Source: Termitidicoccus mucosus
Lineage (GTDB): Bacteria; Verrucomicrobiota; Verrucomicrobiia; Opitutales; Opitutaceae
Length of the DNA stretch: 64,000 bases
Assembly: GCF_038725785.1 (NCBI RefSeq)
Contig: NZ_CP109796.1
Location: 6,696,501-6,760,500 of the forward strand
Direction: 5' to 3'
The notes beneath the pieces are model-generated. The model searched no databases and was not told the origin of the DNA. It was given only the letters and a program-made list of their open reading frames with translations. Made by a program: the position numbers and the translations under genes. Shown piece by piece: positions 44,699 through 53,960 of this stretch; the stretch's first letter is position 1, and the number at the start of each line of letters is the position of its first letter.

Positions 44699-45475
44699 AT
44701 GAATATTTCAGTCAACAAGTCCCAAGCGAAAGAGGGTGGGGCGCCGGGCGGAGTCGGAGGGGGGCAGGGTGCGGGGCATGGTGCTTCAGGCGGCGGCCAA
44801 GGCGCTTCGTCCGGGCGCGGGCGGCGGTGGCGGGTGGCGGTCGCGGACGATCACCGGGTGATTCGCGACGGGATCGCGGCCCTGCTGCGAGGGTATCAGG
44901 GTTTCGAATACGCTGGCGAGGCGAGCAGCGGGACGGAGCTGGCCGGACTGGTGGAGCGGGCGGAGCCCGATGTGCTGGTGACGGATTTGAGCATGCCGGG
45001 AAGCCCGGGGATGGAGTTTTTGCGGGGGTTGCGGGAGAAGCGTCCGGAGATGTTCATCGTGGTGCTGACGATGCACGCGACATTGCTGGCCATGCAGGAG
45101 GCGTTTGAGGCGGGGGCGCATGCGTTCGTGGCCAAGGACGATTCGTTTGAGGATTTCATAAAAATCCTCCGGCGCGTGTGCGCGGGGGAAAAATGCGTGC
45201 GCAGCCGGACGCTGGAGGAGTTGGGCGAGTCGGAGCGGGCTCCGCAACTGACCGCGCGGGAGCGCGAGGTGCTGGAGTTGATGACCCGGGGGTTTTCGAG
45301 CAAGGAAATCGGCTCGCGGCTGGGGATCAGCCAGCGGACGGTGGAGATTCACCGGGGCAACCTGTTCCAAAAATTCAAGGTTACCAAGGTCACCGAGCTG
45401 GTGGCGCTGGGCCTGGCGTCGGGCGTGGTGCCGATGACCCCGGCGACGCTGCGCGATCATTTGTCGGGCCTGTAG
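44699..45475 (+). CDS. Response regulator, NarL/FixJ (LuxR-type HTH) family
   Basis: I start at the ATG at 44699, which has GGGAAG about ten bases upstream; a longer frame exists from 44507 but its extra N-terminus is not regulator-like. After a Gly-rich leader the receiver domain begins WRVAVADDHRVIRDGI (acidic pair), with the phospho-acceptor Asp in LVTDLSMPG and the conserved Lys in VAKDDS. The C-terminal HTH reads LTAREREVLELMTRGFSSKE then LGISQRTVEIHRGNLFQKF. It is followed 13 bp later by its likely cognate kinase. The Gly/Ser-rich linker of about 40 residues before the receiver is unusual. Confidence 0.92.
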   Translation: MNISVNKSQAKEGGAPGGVGGGQGAGHGASGGGQGASSGRGRRWRVAVADDHRVIRDGIAALLRGYQGFEYAGEASSGTELAGLVERAEPDVLVTDLSMPGSPGMEFLRGLREKRPEMFIVVLTMHATLLAMQEAFEAGAHAFVAKDDSFEDFIKILRRVCAGEKCVRSRTLEELGESERAPQLTAREREVLELMTRGFSSKEIGSRLGISQRTVEIHRGNLFQKFKVTKVTELVALGLASGVVPMTPATLRDHLSGL

Positions 45476-45488
45476 GGCACTGTTTGCC

Positions 45489-47135
45489 ATGCGTCTGCTC
45501 CCGCGCCGTCTTTTTTCGACATCCCTGCCCGCCGCCGGTGACCTGCCGCCGGGCGTGGACGAGGCGCGGTCGGGGCGGCGGTGGTGGTGGGCGTTTTGCG
45601 CGGGTTCGTTTTTGATGACGGCGGGCTCGGTCTGGGGGCAGCGGGAGACGGGGGTGCTGCACAACTTCTTCTTCTGGCCGCCGAGCGGGATGGCGCTGGG
45701 CGTGGCGCTGTTGCATGGCTGGCGGGCGTATGCGTGGACGCTGGCCGGCGGGGCGCTGGGGTTGCTGTGCATGCTGGCGCCGGGGCAGGCGGCGTTTTAT
45801 TTTATCTCGGATGTGATGATCGTCGTGCCGGGCTGCTGGCTGGTGCGGCAGAGCTGGCCGCAGAGCCCGCGCTATGTGCCGGGGGTGCGTTTCCTGAGCA
45901 TTTTGTTTTTGATGGGCGGGGTGATTCCGTGCGGGGTGATGGCTCCGCTGGTGTGGCATTTTGTGATGCGGCACAGCTTTCCGCTGGTGGATTTCCATCT
46001 GGGGTTCTTGTCGTGGTGGCTGGGCGGGTGCATCAGCGTGGTGGTGTTCACGCCGGTGATGCTGTTGTTGCAGTCATCGTTCCGGTCGGAGGGGTTCAGG
46101 TCGTGGAGATCGATGCTGCTGGCGCTGGCGCAGATCGGAGCGTGTTTGTATCTGTCCGTGCTGGTGCTGGGGCGGGATGAGGCGCACCCGATTTTGACCA
46201 TGACCGTGCTGATCGTGCTGGGGGGGCTGATAGCGGCTTGGGGCAAGACGACGGGGGTGATTCTGGCGAATCTGGCTTTGCTGACGGTGGCGGTGGCGGC
46301 GCAGTCGCAGTTTCCGGAATTGGAGACGGCGTCATTCTCGGCGGCGCGGGTGTATTTCCACGCGATTTTGCTGGAGTCGATGACGGTCTCGTTGCTGATC
46401 GCGGGGGGATTTTATGACTACCGGCGCGCGGACCAAGTCTTGCACGGGCTGGCGGGGCACATGCTCACGGTGCAGGAGAGCGAGCGGCGGAGAATTTCGG
46501 CGGATTTGCACGACGGGGCCAGCCAGTTGATCGCGGGGGCGGGGATGCGGGTGGCGGCGGCGCTGGCGGCGTTGCGGGTGGCGAAAGTGCCGGCGCCCGT
46601 GATTTCGGACATGGAGTCGGCGGCGCGGGAGCTTTCGGGGGCGCTCAAGGAGTTGCGGCGCACGGTGGCGGGGTTGCGTCCGGAGATGCTGGACCGGGCA
46701 AAGTTTGCCGATGTGGTGGCCGATTTTTGCGCGCAGGCCGGGCGGCGTTTCGGTGCGTCCATTATCTTTCGAAACGAGGCGCGCGCCTGCGGGGAGCAGC
46801 TTCCGATCGAGATACGCGAGCATCTTTTCCGGCTCGTGCAGGAGGCGGTTTCCAATGCCATCCAGCATGGGCGGGCGGAGCAGGTGAGGGTGACTCTCGC
46901 CCCGGCACCCGGGCGTCCGGACTGGCTGGAGATGCGCATCGCGGACAACGGGCGGGGCTTCGACACCACCGCGCACGAGCGGATGGACCGTCTGCACCTG
47001 GGGCTTCGCACGATGGCGGAGCGCGCGCGCCTGATGCAAGGGACGCTGCGGATCGACTCGCAACCGGGCCATGGTGCGGTTGCGACGGCGCGGGTTCCGA
47101 TACATCCTTCCTCCGGCGGCCAGATCGCATCGTGA
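45489..47135 (+). CDS. Membrane histidine kinase with MASE1-type sensor (HisKA_3/HATPase)
   Basis: The 548-residue protein has about eight membrane segments in the first 300 residues; FFFWPPSGMALGVALLHGWR is typical of the MASE1 sensor. The phospho-acceptor His is in ERRRISADLHDGASQLIAG (about residue 340), the HisKA_3 signature of NarX/DesK-type kinases. The N box is EAVSNAIQHG, the G1 box DNGRGFD, and a GHGA loop lies near the end. It should phosphorylate the NarL-type regulator encoded 13 bp upstream; the signal is unknown. Its final strand resembles the scrap at 6011-6080, indicating another kinase of this group once lay there. Confidence 0.92.
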   Translation: MRLLPRRLFSTSLPAAGDLPPGVDEARSGRRWWWAFCAGSFLMTAGSVWGQRETGVLHNFFFWPPSGMALGVALLHGWRAYAWTLAGGALGLLCMLAPGQAAFYFISDVMIVVPGCWLVRQSWPQSPRYVPGVRFLSILFLMGGVIPCGVMAPLVWHFVMRHSFPLVDFHLGFLSWWLGGCISVVVFTPVMLLLQSSFRSEGFRSWRSMLLALAQIGACLYLSVLVLGRDEAHPILTMTVLIVLGGLIAAWGKTTGVILANLALLTVAVAAQSQFPELETASFSAARVYFHAILLESMTVSLLIAGGFYDYRRADQVLHGLAGHMLTVQESERRRISADLHDGASQLIAGAGMRVAAALAALRVAKVPAPVISDMESAARELSGALKELRRTVAGLRPEMLDRAKFADVVADFCAQAGRRFGASIIFRNEARACGEQLPIEIREHLFRLVQEAVSNAIQHGRAEQVRVTLAPAPGRPDWLEMRIADNGRGFDTTAHERMDRLHLGLRTMAERARLMQGTLRIDSQPGHGAVATARVPIHPSSGGQIAS

Positions 47136-47229
47136 TGCCGGTTGCGAACTGAATCCCGGCCCATGAAAGGGCGCGGAAGATCCGTTCCTCCGGAAACCCC
47201 ATTATTGTGCGCTTGAACGCGAAATGGTG

Positions 47230-48189
47230 TCAGGCGCTCCGGCGATACACGGTGTTCATGCGGGTGCGCAGTTGCGGGCGGTAGCCTTTTTGGGCCAGCG
47301 CGCCGGGCAGGTCGCGCCGCCACTGGCGCTCCGAGTTTTCGATGATTATGACATCCGCCAGCAAATTGTCCGGGGCGGCTTCGAGGTAGGGTGTCAATGC
47401 CATGTCCTCGGCGCCCTCGATATCGATCTTGATCGCGTGTACCCGGCGGATATCGAGCTCTTTTAATATGGTGAGCAGGGGTTTGCATGGCACGCGGACA
47501 TGGCCGGGCGGATTGGGATTTTGAGCCGGCGCCGCGCCCTCACAAGGGACGAGGCTGCTGCCGCCGAGATTTGCCGGGTCCAGGCGCAATTCAAACTCCC
47601 CGGCGACATCGCTGACGCCGACGCCGAGGACGGTGATTTCAGGCCATTCCCGGCATCCCTCCCTGGTGGCATCGATATTAAAGCGCAAACGCCCGAGGGC
47701 GGGCGGGTTGGGCTCGACGGCCACGATGCGTCCGCTTGGGCCGAGGTGCGCGGCCGTCGTGAGCGTATATATCCCGACATTCGCGCCGATGTCCAGAAAG
47801 CAGCCGTCGCGCGGCAGGGTTCGGGCCAGAAGCTGGCGTTCGATCCGGTCGAAGCGCCAGGGCATGAATATGAATTTCCGCTCGGAATTGTTGTCCGTTA
47901 TCGGGCATCGCATTCTTACCGGGCCGACCTCGACATCGATCGGGAGCCGGGCGCAGTGGGTGACGATTTTGCGCACCGACTGGGCGAATTGCTGGCCGAG
48001 CCAGTTTTGCGGCGCGTTTTGCGCGAGGCGCAGCAGGGCGCGCAGGAAGCATCCGGGGGCGTGATGGCCGAACTTGGGCGGATTTTTGGGATGCATGTGG
48101 GCGGGGCGTGTTTCAAGGGGTTCCGGCGCCTCGAAGAAGACGGGGCGGATGATTTTGCGGGAATAGGGGAGGAGAATGGGGGCGGGCAC
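47230..48189 (-). CDS. FkbM-family SAM-dependent methyltransferase
   Basis: The SAM-binding glycine motif is CFLDIGANVGIYTLTTAAHL (about residues 130-148), followed by IVAVEPNPPALGRL, and the conserved IKIDIEGAED lies near residue 255. This is the FkbM pattern of O-methyltransferases that act on sugars, polyketides or surface glycans. The first codon is a GTG at 48189; the ATG at 48096 is an alternative. The 5' end faces the XRE gene and the palindromic operator, so the two may share a control region. The substrate is not predictable. Confidence 0.85.
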   Translation of the reverse strand: MPAPILLPYSRKIIRPVFFEAPEPLETRPAHMHPKNPPKFGHHAPGCFLRALLRLAQNAPQNWLGQQFAQSVRKIVTHCARLPIDVEVGPVRMRCPITDNNSERKFIFMPWRFDRIERQLLARTLPRDGCFLDIGANVGIYTLTTAAHLGPSGRIVAVEPNPPALGRLRFNIDATREGCREWPEITVLGVGVSDVAGEFELRLDPANLGGSSLVPCEGAAPAQNPNPPGHVRVPCKPLLTILKELDIRRVHAIKIDIEGAEDMALTPYLEAAPDNLLADVIIIENSERQWRRDLPGALAQKGYRPQLRTRMNTVYRRSA

Positions 48190-48502
48190 AAGGGAAAACT
48201 ATGTTAACATAGTCGAATTAAACATAGTTCGCCCTTATAATTGGCGCGCTTTGGCCGCGTCAAAAGACACCCGCACTCCTGCGCAAATCCAGCTGGCAAG
48301 ACAGTTGGGCGCCGTGCTGCGCGATGTGCGGAACAAGGCGGCCTTGAACCAGGAAGAGCTGGCTTGGCGATGCGAGATTCATCGCGCCTACATGGGTTTC
48401 ATCGAGCAGGGCCGCTACAGCATCACCGTGGCCATGCTCGTGCAGGTTTGCGAGCAGCTGGGCATCAAGCCTTCCGCTGTCCTGAGGCGCATCGGCCTTT
48501 AG
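48176..48502 (+). CDS. XRE-family helix-turn-helix regulator
   Basis: The DNA-binding part reads LGAVLRDVRNKAALNQEELA, WRCEIHRAYMGFIEQGRYS and then VAMLVQVCEQLGIKPSAVL, a standard Cro/CI-type HTH. The ATG at 48176 lies upstream of a strong TATAAT (48236-48241) and inside the operator, so the real start may be later, for example a TTG at 48251 giving a leaderless message. It probably represses its own promoter and perhaps the divergent methyltransferase gene. Confidence 0.75.
   Translation: MGAGTRENYVNIVELNIVRPYNWRALAASKDTRTPAQIQLARQLGAVLRDVRNKAALNQEELAWRCEIHRAYMGFIEQGRYSITVAMLVQVCEQLGIKPSAVLRRIGL
48198..48213. promoter_or_regulatory. Palindromic operator in the divergent control region
   Basis: ACTATGTTAACATAGT is a perfect 16-base palindrome, with an extra half site AACATAGTT at 48221-48229 and a consensus -10 box TATAAT at 48236-48241. 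The geometry fits binding by a dimeric XRE repressor encoded directly downstream. Confidence 0.7.
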
Positions 48503-48638
48503 GGCATTTCAGGCGAAACAGCGCGTGGTCTGCATCGAAACCGCAACCTTGGCCATGGATGGCCTGCGGCACGGATCATATCAGGTGGCCGGCAATTTGG
48601 CTGTGTCCCAAATATTTTTACATCTCCATTATAGTAAA

Positions 48639-49966
48639 GGTTCTTCGCTGTTTTCAGTGGAAGCGCGGGGTTGGATGGGGTGAAGTAAAGGCTAATGACA
48701 CCCGAAGCATTATTTCATCAGTTGCTGGGATTGGGGGAGGAGTGGCGGGTGAGCCGCTGCGAGTTTGACGCCGTGGAAGGCGAGGTGCGCTTGTGGGTCG
48801 ATGAGCTGCCAAAATTCTGGGAGGAGGAGGGAGCCCGGCAAAAGCAGGAGGTGCGGCTTTACGACCACGTCGGGGAGATCGAGTGGAGGCATTTGAACGT
48901 CTTTGAGCATCGCTGCGTGCTGCGCTGCCGGGTGCCGCGCGGGCAGCGGCGCGACGGGAGCGTTTACCGGGTGCAACCGCCCTGGCAGGGGCTGTGCAAG
49001 CACTTCACGAAGGCGTTCGAGGCGATGGCGCTGCTGTTGTTGCGCGAGATGCCGGTGGCCGCGACGGCGCGGCGGCTTGGCGAGCATGACACGAGGCTGT
49101 GGCGGCTGCTGCACGCGCACGTGGCGGCGACATACCCGAAGCTCGATTTCAGCGGGGTGACCTGCGTGGGCTGCGACGAGCTGAGCGCGCGCAAGGGGCG
49201 GCGCTACGTGAGCGTGTTTTGCGACCTGATAGGCCGGCGGGTGCTCTTTGCGTGCGCCGGGCGGGATGCGGGAGCGTGGGAGAAGTTCGTGCGGTCGCTC
49301 GGCGAGCACAACGGGCACCACCGGGCGATCACACGGGTGTCCATCGACATGTGCCCGGCCTACATGAAGGGAATCGCGCAAAACATCGGCACGCAGGCGC
49401 AGGTGATTTTCGACAAGTTCCACGTGATCGCAAAGGCCAACGGGGCGGTGGACGAGGCGAGGCGGGAGGAGCAGAAGCTTTGCGACGAGCGGCAGCGCGA
49501 GTTGCTCAAGGACGCGCGCTGGGTGCTGCTGAAGAACGAGGACAACCTAAGCGCCAGACAGAAACGGCAGTATCAGGGGCTGCTGAAAAGCACGCTGGGG
49601 ACGCTGAAGGCCTACCAGATGCGCATCGCGCTGCAAAAGATCTACCAACTGGCCTGCGCGGCGAGGGCGCGGCGCAAACTGCGAGCGTGGTGCCGGTGGG
49701 TGCGCTGGAGCGCGGGCAAATATCATCCGCCGATCCTGGCCGACATGGTGAAGTGCGCCGGGATGGTGGAGAGGCACCTGGAGGGCATCCTTGCGCATTG
49801 GGAGGGGCACATCACGAACGCCTTCATGGAAGGGCTCAACAGCGTGTTCAGCGCGGTGAAGCGCAAGGCGCGCGGTTTCCGCTCGGTGGACAACCTTGTC
49901 GTCATGCTCTACTTTCACGCGGCCAACCTTTCCAACCCCACTTCCCACTGAAAACAGCGAGGAACC
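48639..49966 (+). mobile_element. ISL3-family insertion sequence
   Basis: Imperfect terminal inverted repeats of about 35 bp bound the element: GGTTCTTCGCTGTTTTCAGT at the left and the complement of GGTTCCTCGCTGTTTTCAGT at the right. The transposase is intact. No 8-bp target duplication is seen at the flanks (ATAGTAAA left, TATTACGA right), so a later deletion or rearrangement joined one side to new DNA. Confidence 0.85.
48695..49951 (+). CDS. ISL3-family transposase, intact (418 aa)
   Basis: The order is a zinc-finger-poor N-terminal region (LYDHVGEIEWRHLNVFEHRC), an HTH segment (LLREMPVAATARRLGEHDTR), then the DDE core: VGCDELSARKGRRYVSV (first D), VSIDMCPAYMKGI with the following VIFDKFHVIAKAN (second D region), and the glutamate in ITNAFMEGLNSVFSAVKRKA near the end. 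Length and motifs fit a functional enzyme, so this is the one clearly intact transposase of the window and could still act on related ends. Confidence 0.9.
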   Translation: MTPEALFHQLLGLGEEWRVSRCEFDAVEGEVRLWVDELPKFWEEEGARQKQEVRLYDHVGEIEWRHLNVFEHRCVLRCRVPRGQRRDGSVYRVQPPWQGLCKHFTKAFEAMALLLLREMPVAATARRLGEHDTRLWRLLHAHVAATYPKLDFSGVTCVGCDELSARKGRRYVSVFCDLIGRRVLFACAGRDAGAWEKFVRSLGEHNGHHRAITRVSIDMCPAYMKGIAQNIGTQAQVIFDKFHVIAKANGAVDEARREEQKLCDERQRELLKDARWVLLKNEDNLSARQKRQYQGLLKSTLGTLKAYQMRIALQKIYQLACAARARRKLRAWCRWVRWSAGKYHPPILADMVKCAGMVERHLEGILAHWEGHITNAFMEGLNSVFSAVKRKARGFRSVDNLVVMLYFHAANLSNPTSH

Positions 49967-50425
49967 TATTACGACATAGGGGAGGAGATTGGGGCAACTT
50001 GGCGTGCAGCAAAGCGATGGATGGCCTGCTCGCCGGAATACGGGAAACCTGGAAACTTCACTCTCTGGTATTTGCAGGCCTCGCCCACGCTCGGCAAAAT
50101 CAGGTACCCGCCGTTTCCGGGCGGAACGTGCTGCTGGCCTTCAGGCGCGGGGGGAAATTTCAAGACCCTCAAAGGACTGCCCGAAGGCGAAAGCGGCTTC
50201 GAGATCGTGCGCCTCGATTGCCAGCCCGGCGCAAAGCCCGGCACGCTGCTGCGCGCCGCGCAACTGCGACGCCTAGGCGAGGCCGCCGTGACCTTCGGGG
50301 AAAAACGCGCACCCACGGTGGGTAAATACGAGGGGCGCGCCGGTATCCGCGTGGACATCCCGCTCGCTCCTGGCCGCCATGCGCTCTATCTGCCCGACAG
50401 GGCGTTCGAGTTCGAGGTCAAGTGA
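49967..50425 (+). pseudogene. 3' fragment of an unrecognised gene next to the ISL3 element
   Basis: From the IS end a frame runs to a TGA at 50423-50425. The last 85 residues are protein-like (LPEGESGFEIVRLDCQPGAK, RAGIRVDIPLAPGRHALYLP, ending RAFEFEVK). Upstream the sense signal changes frame near 50120-50160 (NVLLAFRRGGKF lies in another frame), so at least one frameshift is likely. The 5' part is missing. A small family gene follows 19 bp later. I cannot name the family. Confidence 0.45.
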
Positions 50426-50444
50426 GGACTCTGATAAACCAACC

Positions 50445-50768
50445 ATGAAAAACGAACAACCAGCAGACGGCGCGGGCCGGAAACCCGTGCCGCCGGAAAA
50501 CGCGAAGGAGCCGGTCCTTGTCGAATCGCTGCCCATGGCGCGATATACATTTGTCGTGCGAGGCCGTCTGGCCGGTGGCTCCACGGTTCTCGTCAGGGGC
50601 AACGTCTATGCCAAAAAAGGAATGTATTATCAGGCGCAGGCAATGGTGCTCGATTTCGTTTTGAAGGAGATCCCCGCGCTCGTGCTCGACGAGGAGGCGC
50701 CCGTCGGATTGAAGATGCGCACGGGCAGATGCAGAGGCGCGCCTCTTCAGGATCCCGGAATTTGCTGA
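50445..50768 (+). CDS. Small conserved protein, copy 3 of 3
   Basis: The 107-residue product begins MKNEQPADGAGRKPVPPENA, as in copy 2, then has SLPMARYTFVVRGRLAGGS and MYYQAQAMVLDFVLKEIPAL. Here the core follows a broken non-autotransporter gene rather than an autotransporter, which suggests the small gene can move on its own or that its partner was lost. The last 15 residues (RCRGAPLQDPGIC) are not shared. No ribosome-binding site is strong. Function unknown. Confidence 0.75.
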   Translation: MKNEQPADGAGRKPVPPENAKEPVLVESLPMARYTFVVRGRLAGGSTVLVRGNVYAKKGMYYQAQAMVLDFVLKEIPALVLDEEAPVGLKMRTGRCRGAPLQDPGIC

Positions 50769-50959
50769 CATCCCAAACCGTGACGCACTGTGGCGACGCG
50801 GAAGGATTCCTCGCCCCCCGGCGTGCGGTGTTTCCGGTTATGACCGCTCATTTGGGGATCGAGCACCCAAGAGAAGAAATACCGAAGATACCGCACAATC
50901 AATCCGCCCCGGGCCTCGCACACCCATTAAACCGGCGCAAACCGAACTTCCTTGCACTG

Positions 50960-51742
50960 TCAGGCGGCGATCACGTTGCCGTCCGCCCTGTAGGATGCCC
51001 CGTTGGTGCTTGCGGCCGTGGTGCTGCAAAGAAACACCGCGAGGCTGGCGATTTCCCGCGGGTCGAGTAAATCGTCGGGCGAGTGTTTGCGGCGGTTGTC
51101 CGTGAGAAACTGCCTTTCCGCCTCCTCGGGGGACATGGTCGGGTAAAGCTTCCGCACGAGCTTTTTCACGCCGTCCGAACGCGCCGTGCCGGGCAGCACC
51201 GCGTTGACGGTCACAGCCGAGCCTTTCGTCAAGTCCGCCAGGCTCCGGGCGATGGAAAGCTGCATCGCCTTGGTCGCTATATAATGCGGGATGCGCAGCC
51301 AGGGGTTCACCGCCTGTTCGCTCGATATAAAAAGGACGCGCCCCCATTTTTTATCCAGCATGCGGCGGAGATAATGGCGGCTGAGCCGCACTCCGCTGAG
51401 GATGTTTATTTCAAAAAGGCGCAACCAGTCACCGTCCGTCTCTTCGAAGAATCCCACGAATTCATACACCCCGAGGTTGTTGACCAGTATGTCGACATCG
51501 GGAAAATTCGTTATTGTTTCCTGCGTGCCCAGCGCCGTCCCATTGTCGGCGACGAGAGGATGCAGCACCGCATCGGGTTGCTGTTTCTTTATGGTTTGGA
51601 TGGCAATATCGACGCTGGATTGGTTGCGCCCATTAATGATGATATGGGTGCCCTCGCGGGCGAGCGCCTGGGCGATTTCAAAACCGATACCGCCTGAGGA
51701 TGCTGTTATCAGAGCCAGTTTGTCCTTGAGTCCTAAGTCCAT
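50960..51742 (-). CDS. Short-chain dehydrogenase/reductase (SDR)
   Basis: The 260-residue protein has the classical SDR nucleotide motif TASSGGIG (residues 13-20), NNLG (88-91), the catalytic Ser near 140 (VLFISSEQA), and Tyr154 and Lys158 in HYIATKAMQ. The C-terminus ends SYRADGNVIAA, as in the FabG-like group where NGA-x5-DGG is usual. It should reduce or oxidise a carbonyl or alcohol with NAD(P). The substrate cannot be read from sequence. It is a single gene with its own leader. Confidence 0.9.
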   Translation of the reverse strand: MDLGLKDKLALITASSGGIGFEIAQALAREGTHIIINGRNQSSVDIAIQTIKKQQPDAVLHPLVADNGTALGTQETITNFPDVDILVNNLGVYEFVGFFEETDGDWLRLFEINILSGVRLSRHYLRRMLDKKWGRVLFISSEQAVNPWLRIPHYIATKAMQLSIARSLADLTKGSAVTVNAVLPGTARSDGVKKLVRKLYPTMSPEEAERQFLTDNRRKHSPDDLLDPREIASLAVFLCSTTAASTNGASYRADGNVIAA

Positions 51743-52016
51743 ATGACTTTGGAGAATGCGTTGCCGGATGACTTAATGCAGGCAGTAAACAATTACCATG
51801 CGGTGCTTTTTGATCCCCGTCGCGCACCGCGGTCCCGCCAAGGGCAATGTTTCCAACGAGGCGCGCGGCACCCGCCAGATGAATTTGACGCCCGCCCCGG
51901 CGGCATTTCCTGAGGGCGGACGGCAGGCGGGTGGAACTCGCAGCCTGCGCGCCATTACTGGAGGCCGCTGCCGGATTCCGTGCGTCAGGCATCATCTTCC
52001 GACGGGACGGCCGCTG

Positions 52017-53564
52017 TCATGTTTTCTGGAGGGAATTGGTGTTCTCTTCCCGTGGCGTCGTGGTGTCGATGCCTGGGCGAGTACCGGAGGGGGGGCCGGA
52101 CTTGGCCCCGACCAGGAACCATGTGCGCATCATGCCCTTGCTGCGCACATCGATCTCGCCGCGATCTTCGAAGATGAATTCCCGCTGCAAATGCTGGACG
52201 AAGTCGGCGTTGCACTGGATTTTGCCGGGACCGGAGTGGCTTTCCATCCTGCTGGCGGTGTTCACCGTGTCGCCCCAAAGATCAAAGGCGAATTTTATGT
52301 TCCCGATCACGCCCGACACCACCGGGCCTGTTGCGATTCCGATGCGGATGTCAAAGTCCAGCGTGTCCGGCTCGTCCTTTACGATCTCGCCAAAGGCGGC
52401 CACGACGTCGAGCGCCATCAGGGCGACGCGGCGCATGTGCCTGTCGTCGAGCGGCGCGAGTCCGCCCACGACCATGTAGCAGTCGCCGATGGTCTTGATT
52501 TTTTCGAGTTTGTAGCGCAGCGCCAACTCATCGAACTTGCTGAACACCCGGTTGAGGAAATTGACCACTTCCTGCGCCGTCAGCGGCGAGCTGAAACGGG
52601 TGAATCCCAGCAGATCGATAAACATCACCGTCACGCGCTCATGCTGGTCGGCGATGATTTTTTCGCCCTGCTTGAGCCGCCGCGCCACGTCGAAGGGGAG
52701 GATGTTGGCGAGCAGTTCCTCGTTCTGCCTGTTTTTCTCCTCGATTTCATTTTGGTATTTGGCCTGCCGGCCATACATCCGGCTCAGGTGGCACAGGGAG
52801 CGCGACCGGGATCGGTGGATGACAACCGCCATGATCGTGGTCAGGAGGACCACGAGCAGAAACTCGCTCAGGCAGATGGCAAACACCTCGTTGATCCGCG
52901 CGTTGTACTCCTTCATGTCGAGGACCACGCACACCGCGCCGGTGGCTTCGTGCCGGCTGTCGTAAATCGGAGCGTAAGCGCCCTTGAACACGCCGAATTT
53001 ATTGGTCGAGCTCCTCTTCGTGATGTTCAGGTGATGGTGTTTTAACGTCTCGATGAGCGCCGGGTCGGGCGACTCGTAGGGTTGCATGACGCGGTTGCGG
53101 TTCAGCGGGGTGCCGGGGCGCATGTCGGACACATATCTCGCGGTGCCGAGGACGTGATGGACCTGCCCGTCGACCATCCGCACCGTGGAAACATAAAACA
53201 GCGAGGGGACGCTGCGGTGGAAGCGGACCAGCGGATCGCTGATGTCATTGTAGAGTTCGCCGCCCGTTTGCGCATCATCGGTAAGCTCCTTCATCCTGTC
53301 GCCATCGACCAAGTTCGCCGCGATCAGGGCCATCCCTTTCAACTCATTTTCCATGGAGCTGTTTTCGTAATTTCTGGCCCTGATAAAAAGAATGCAGAAG
53401 CCGATGAATGCGATGAGCGTGATCGAAATCCACACCAAAAGCGCCTCGCGCAGCGGCGCGATGCCGAGCGGTTTCGCGCTTTTGGCCTCGTCGGCATCCG
53501 GGATCTTTTTTTCCTGCGACGAGGGAGTCGTGTCGGAAATGCGGCTGTTGGTTTGGGTTTGCAT
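52017..53564 (-). CDS. Class III adenylate cyclase with two membrane segments and a periplasmic sensor
   Basis: The 515-residue protein has membrane segments at about 42-62 and 229-250 with a 165-residue periplasmic sensor between them, then a helical linker (EIEEKNRQNEELLANILP). The cyclase domain holds Asp317 (MFIDLLGFT) and Asp361 (KTIGDCYM) for metal binding, Lys357 and Asp428 (FAFDLWGDTVN) for adenine recognition, and Asn435 and Arg439 for catalysis. With the K/D pair the product should be cAMP rather than cGMP. The last 25 residues are disordered. It would convert an outside signal into cAMP. It stands alone, divergent from hipBA. Confidence 0.92.
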   Translation of the reverse strand: MQTQTNSRISDTTPSSQEKKIPDADEAKSAKPLGIAPLREALLVWISITLIAFIGFCILFIRARNYENSSMENELKGMALIAANLVDGDRMKELTDDAQTGGELYNDISDPLVRFHRSVPSLFYVSTVRMVDGQVHHVLGTARYVSDMRPGTPLNRNRVMQPYESPDPALIETLKHHHLNITKRSSTNKFGVFKGAYAPIYDSRHEATGAVCVVLDMKEYNARINEVFAICLSEFLLVVLLTTIMAVVIHRSRSRSLCHLSRMYGRQAKYQNEIEEKNRQNEELLANILPFDVARRLKQGEKIIADQHERVTVMFIDLLGFTRFSSPLTAQEVVNFLNRVFSKFDELALRYKLEKIKTIGDCYMVVGGLAPLDDRHMRRVALMALDVVAAFGEIVKDEPDTLDFDIRIGIATGPVVSGVIGNIKFAFDLWGDTVNTASRMESHSGPGKIQCNADFVQHLQREFIFEDRGEIDVRSKGMMRTWFLVGAKSGPPSGTRPGIDTTTPREENTNSLQKT

Positions 53565-53960
53565 TAAGAATTACGATTGACGTTGCCGCTCTGGAGCCGC
53601 GTTCCGGTCATTATGGTGGAGGCCTGTCCTCACGCAAAGCGCCTCTGCCGATGTGGTCGTTTTGAAATTCATCACGGGTGATGCTGAGGCAGGCATTTAA
53701 TTGTTTAAAATTCTGTCTAATTAAATGCTTTTTTTACAGAAACAAGATGAATTTTTCTGGACAGACTGAGCAACCAGTTTCCAGCGACTGCCGCTGCGCG
53801 GCTCATTTCGTCGCTTAAAGAGGTTTTTCGGACTGAAACGTGCCACCTGAACCGGTCCCATATTTTACCAATGCCTTCAAGTTGAGGATAAAAACAATTT
53901 GCACTAATATTTTAGTTATTATTTGATTGAAAACAATGCAATAACTAGTATTTTGTTTGA
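53565..53960. other. Divergent intergenic region with an AT-rich stem-loop
   Basis: No gene is visible. GCATTTAATT (53693-53702) and AATTAAATGC (53719-53728) form a 10-bp stem followed by a T-run, a terminator-like shape on the plus strand although no gene ends there. From 53870 the DNA is AT-rich with ACTAATATTTTAGT and AATAACTAGTATT palindromes, likely the hipBA promoter and operator. Confidence 0.45.

Noticed and set aside
48639-49966. Target-site duplication for the ISL3 element
   Set aside because: Flanking eight bases differ on the two sides, so no duplication could be claimed.
53693-53735. Stem-loop with T-run called as an intrinsic terminator
   Set aside because: The stem is almost all A-T and no gene ends upstream on that strand; kept only as a stem-loop note.
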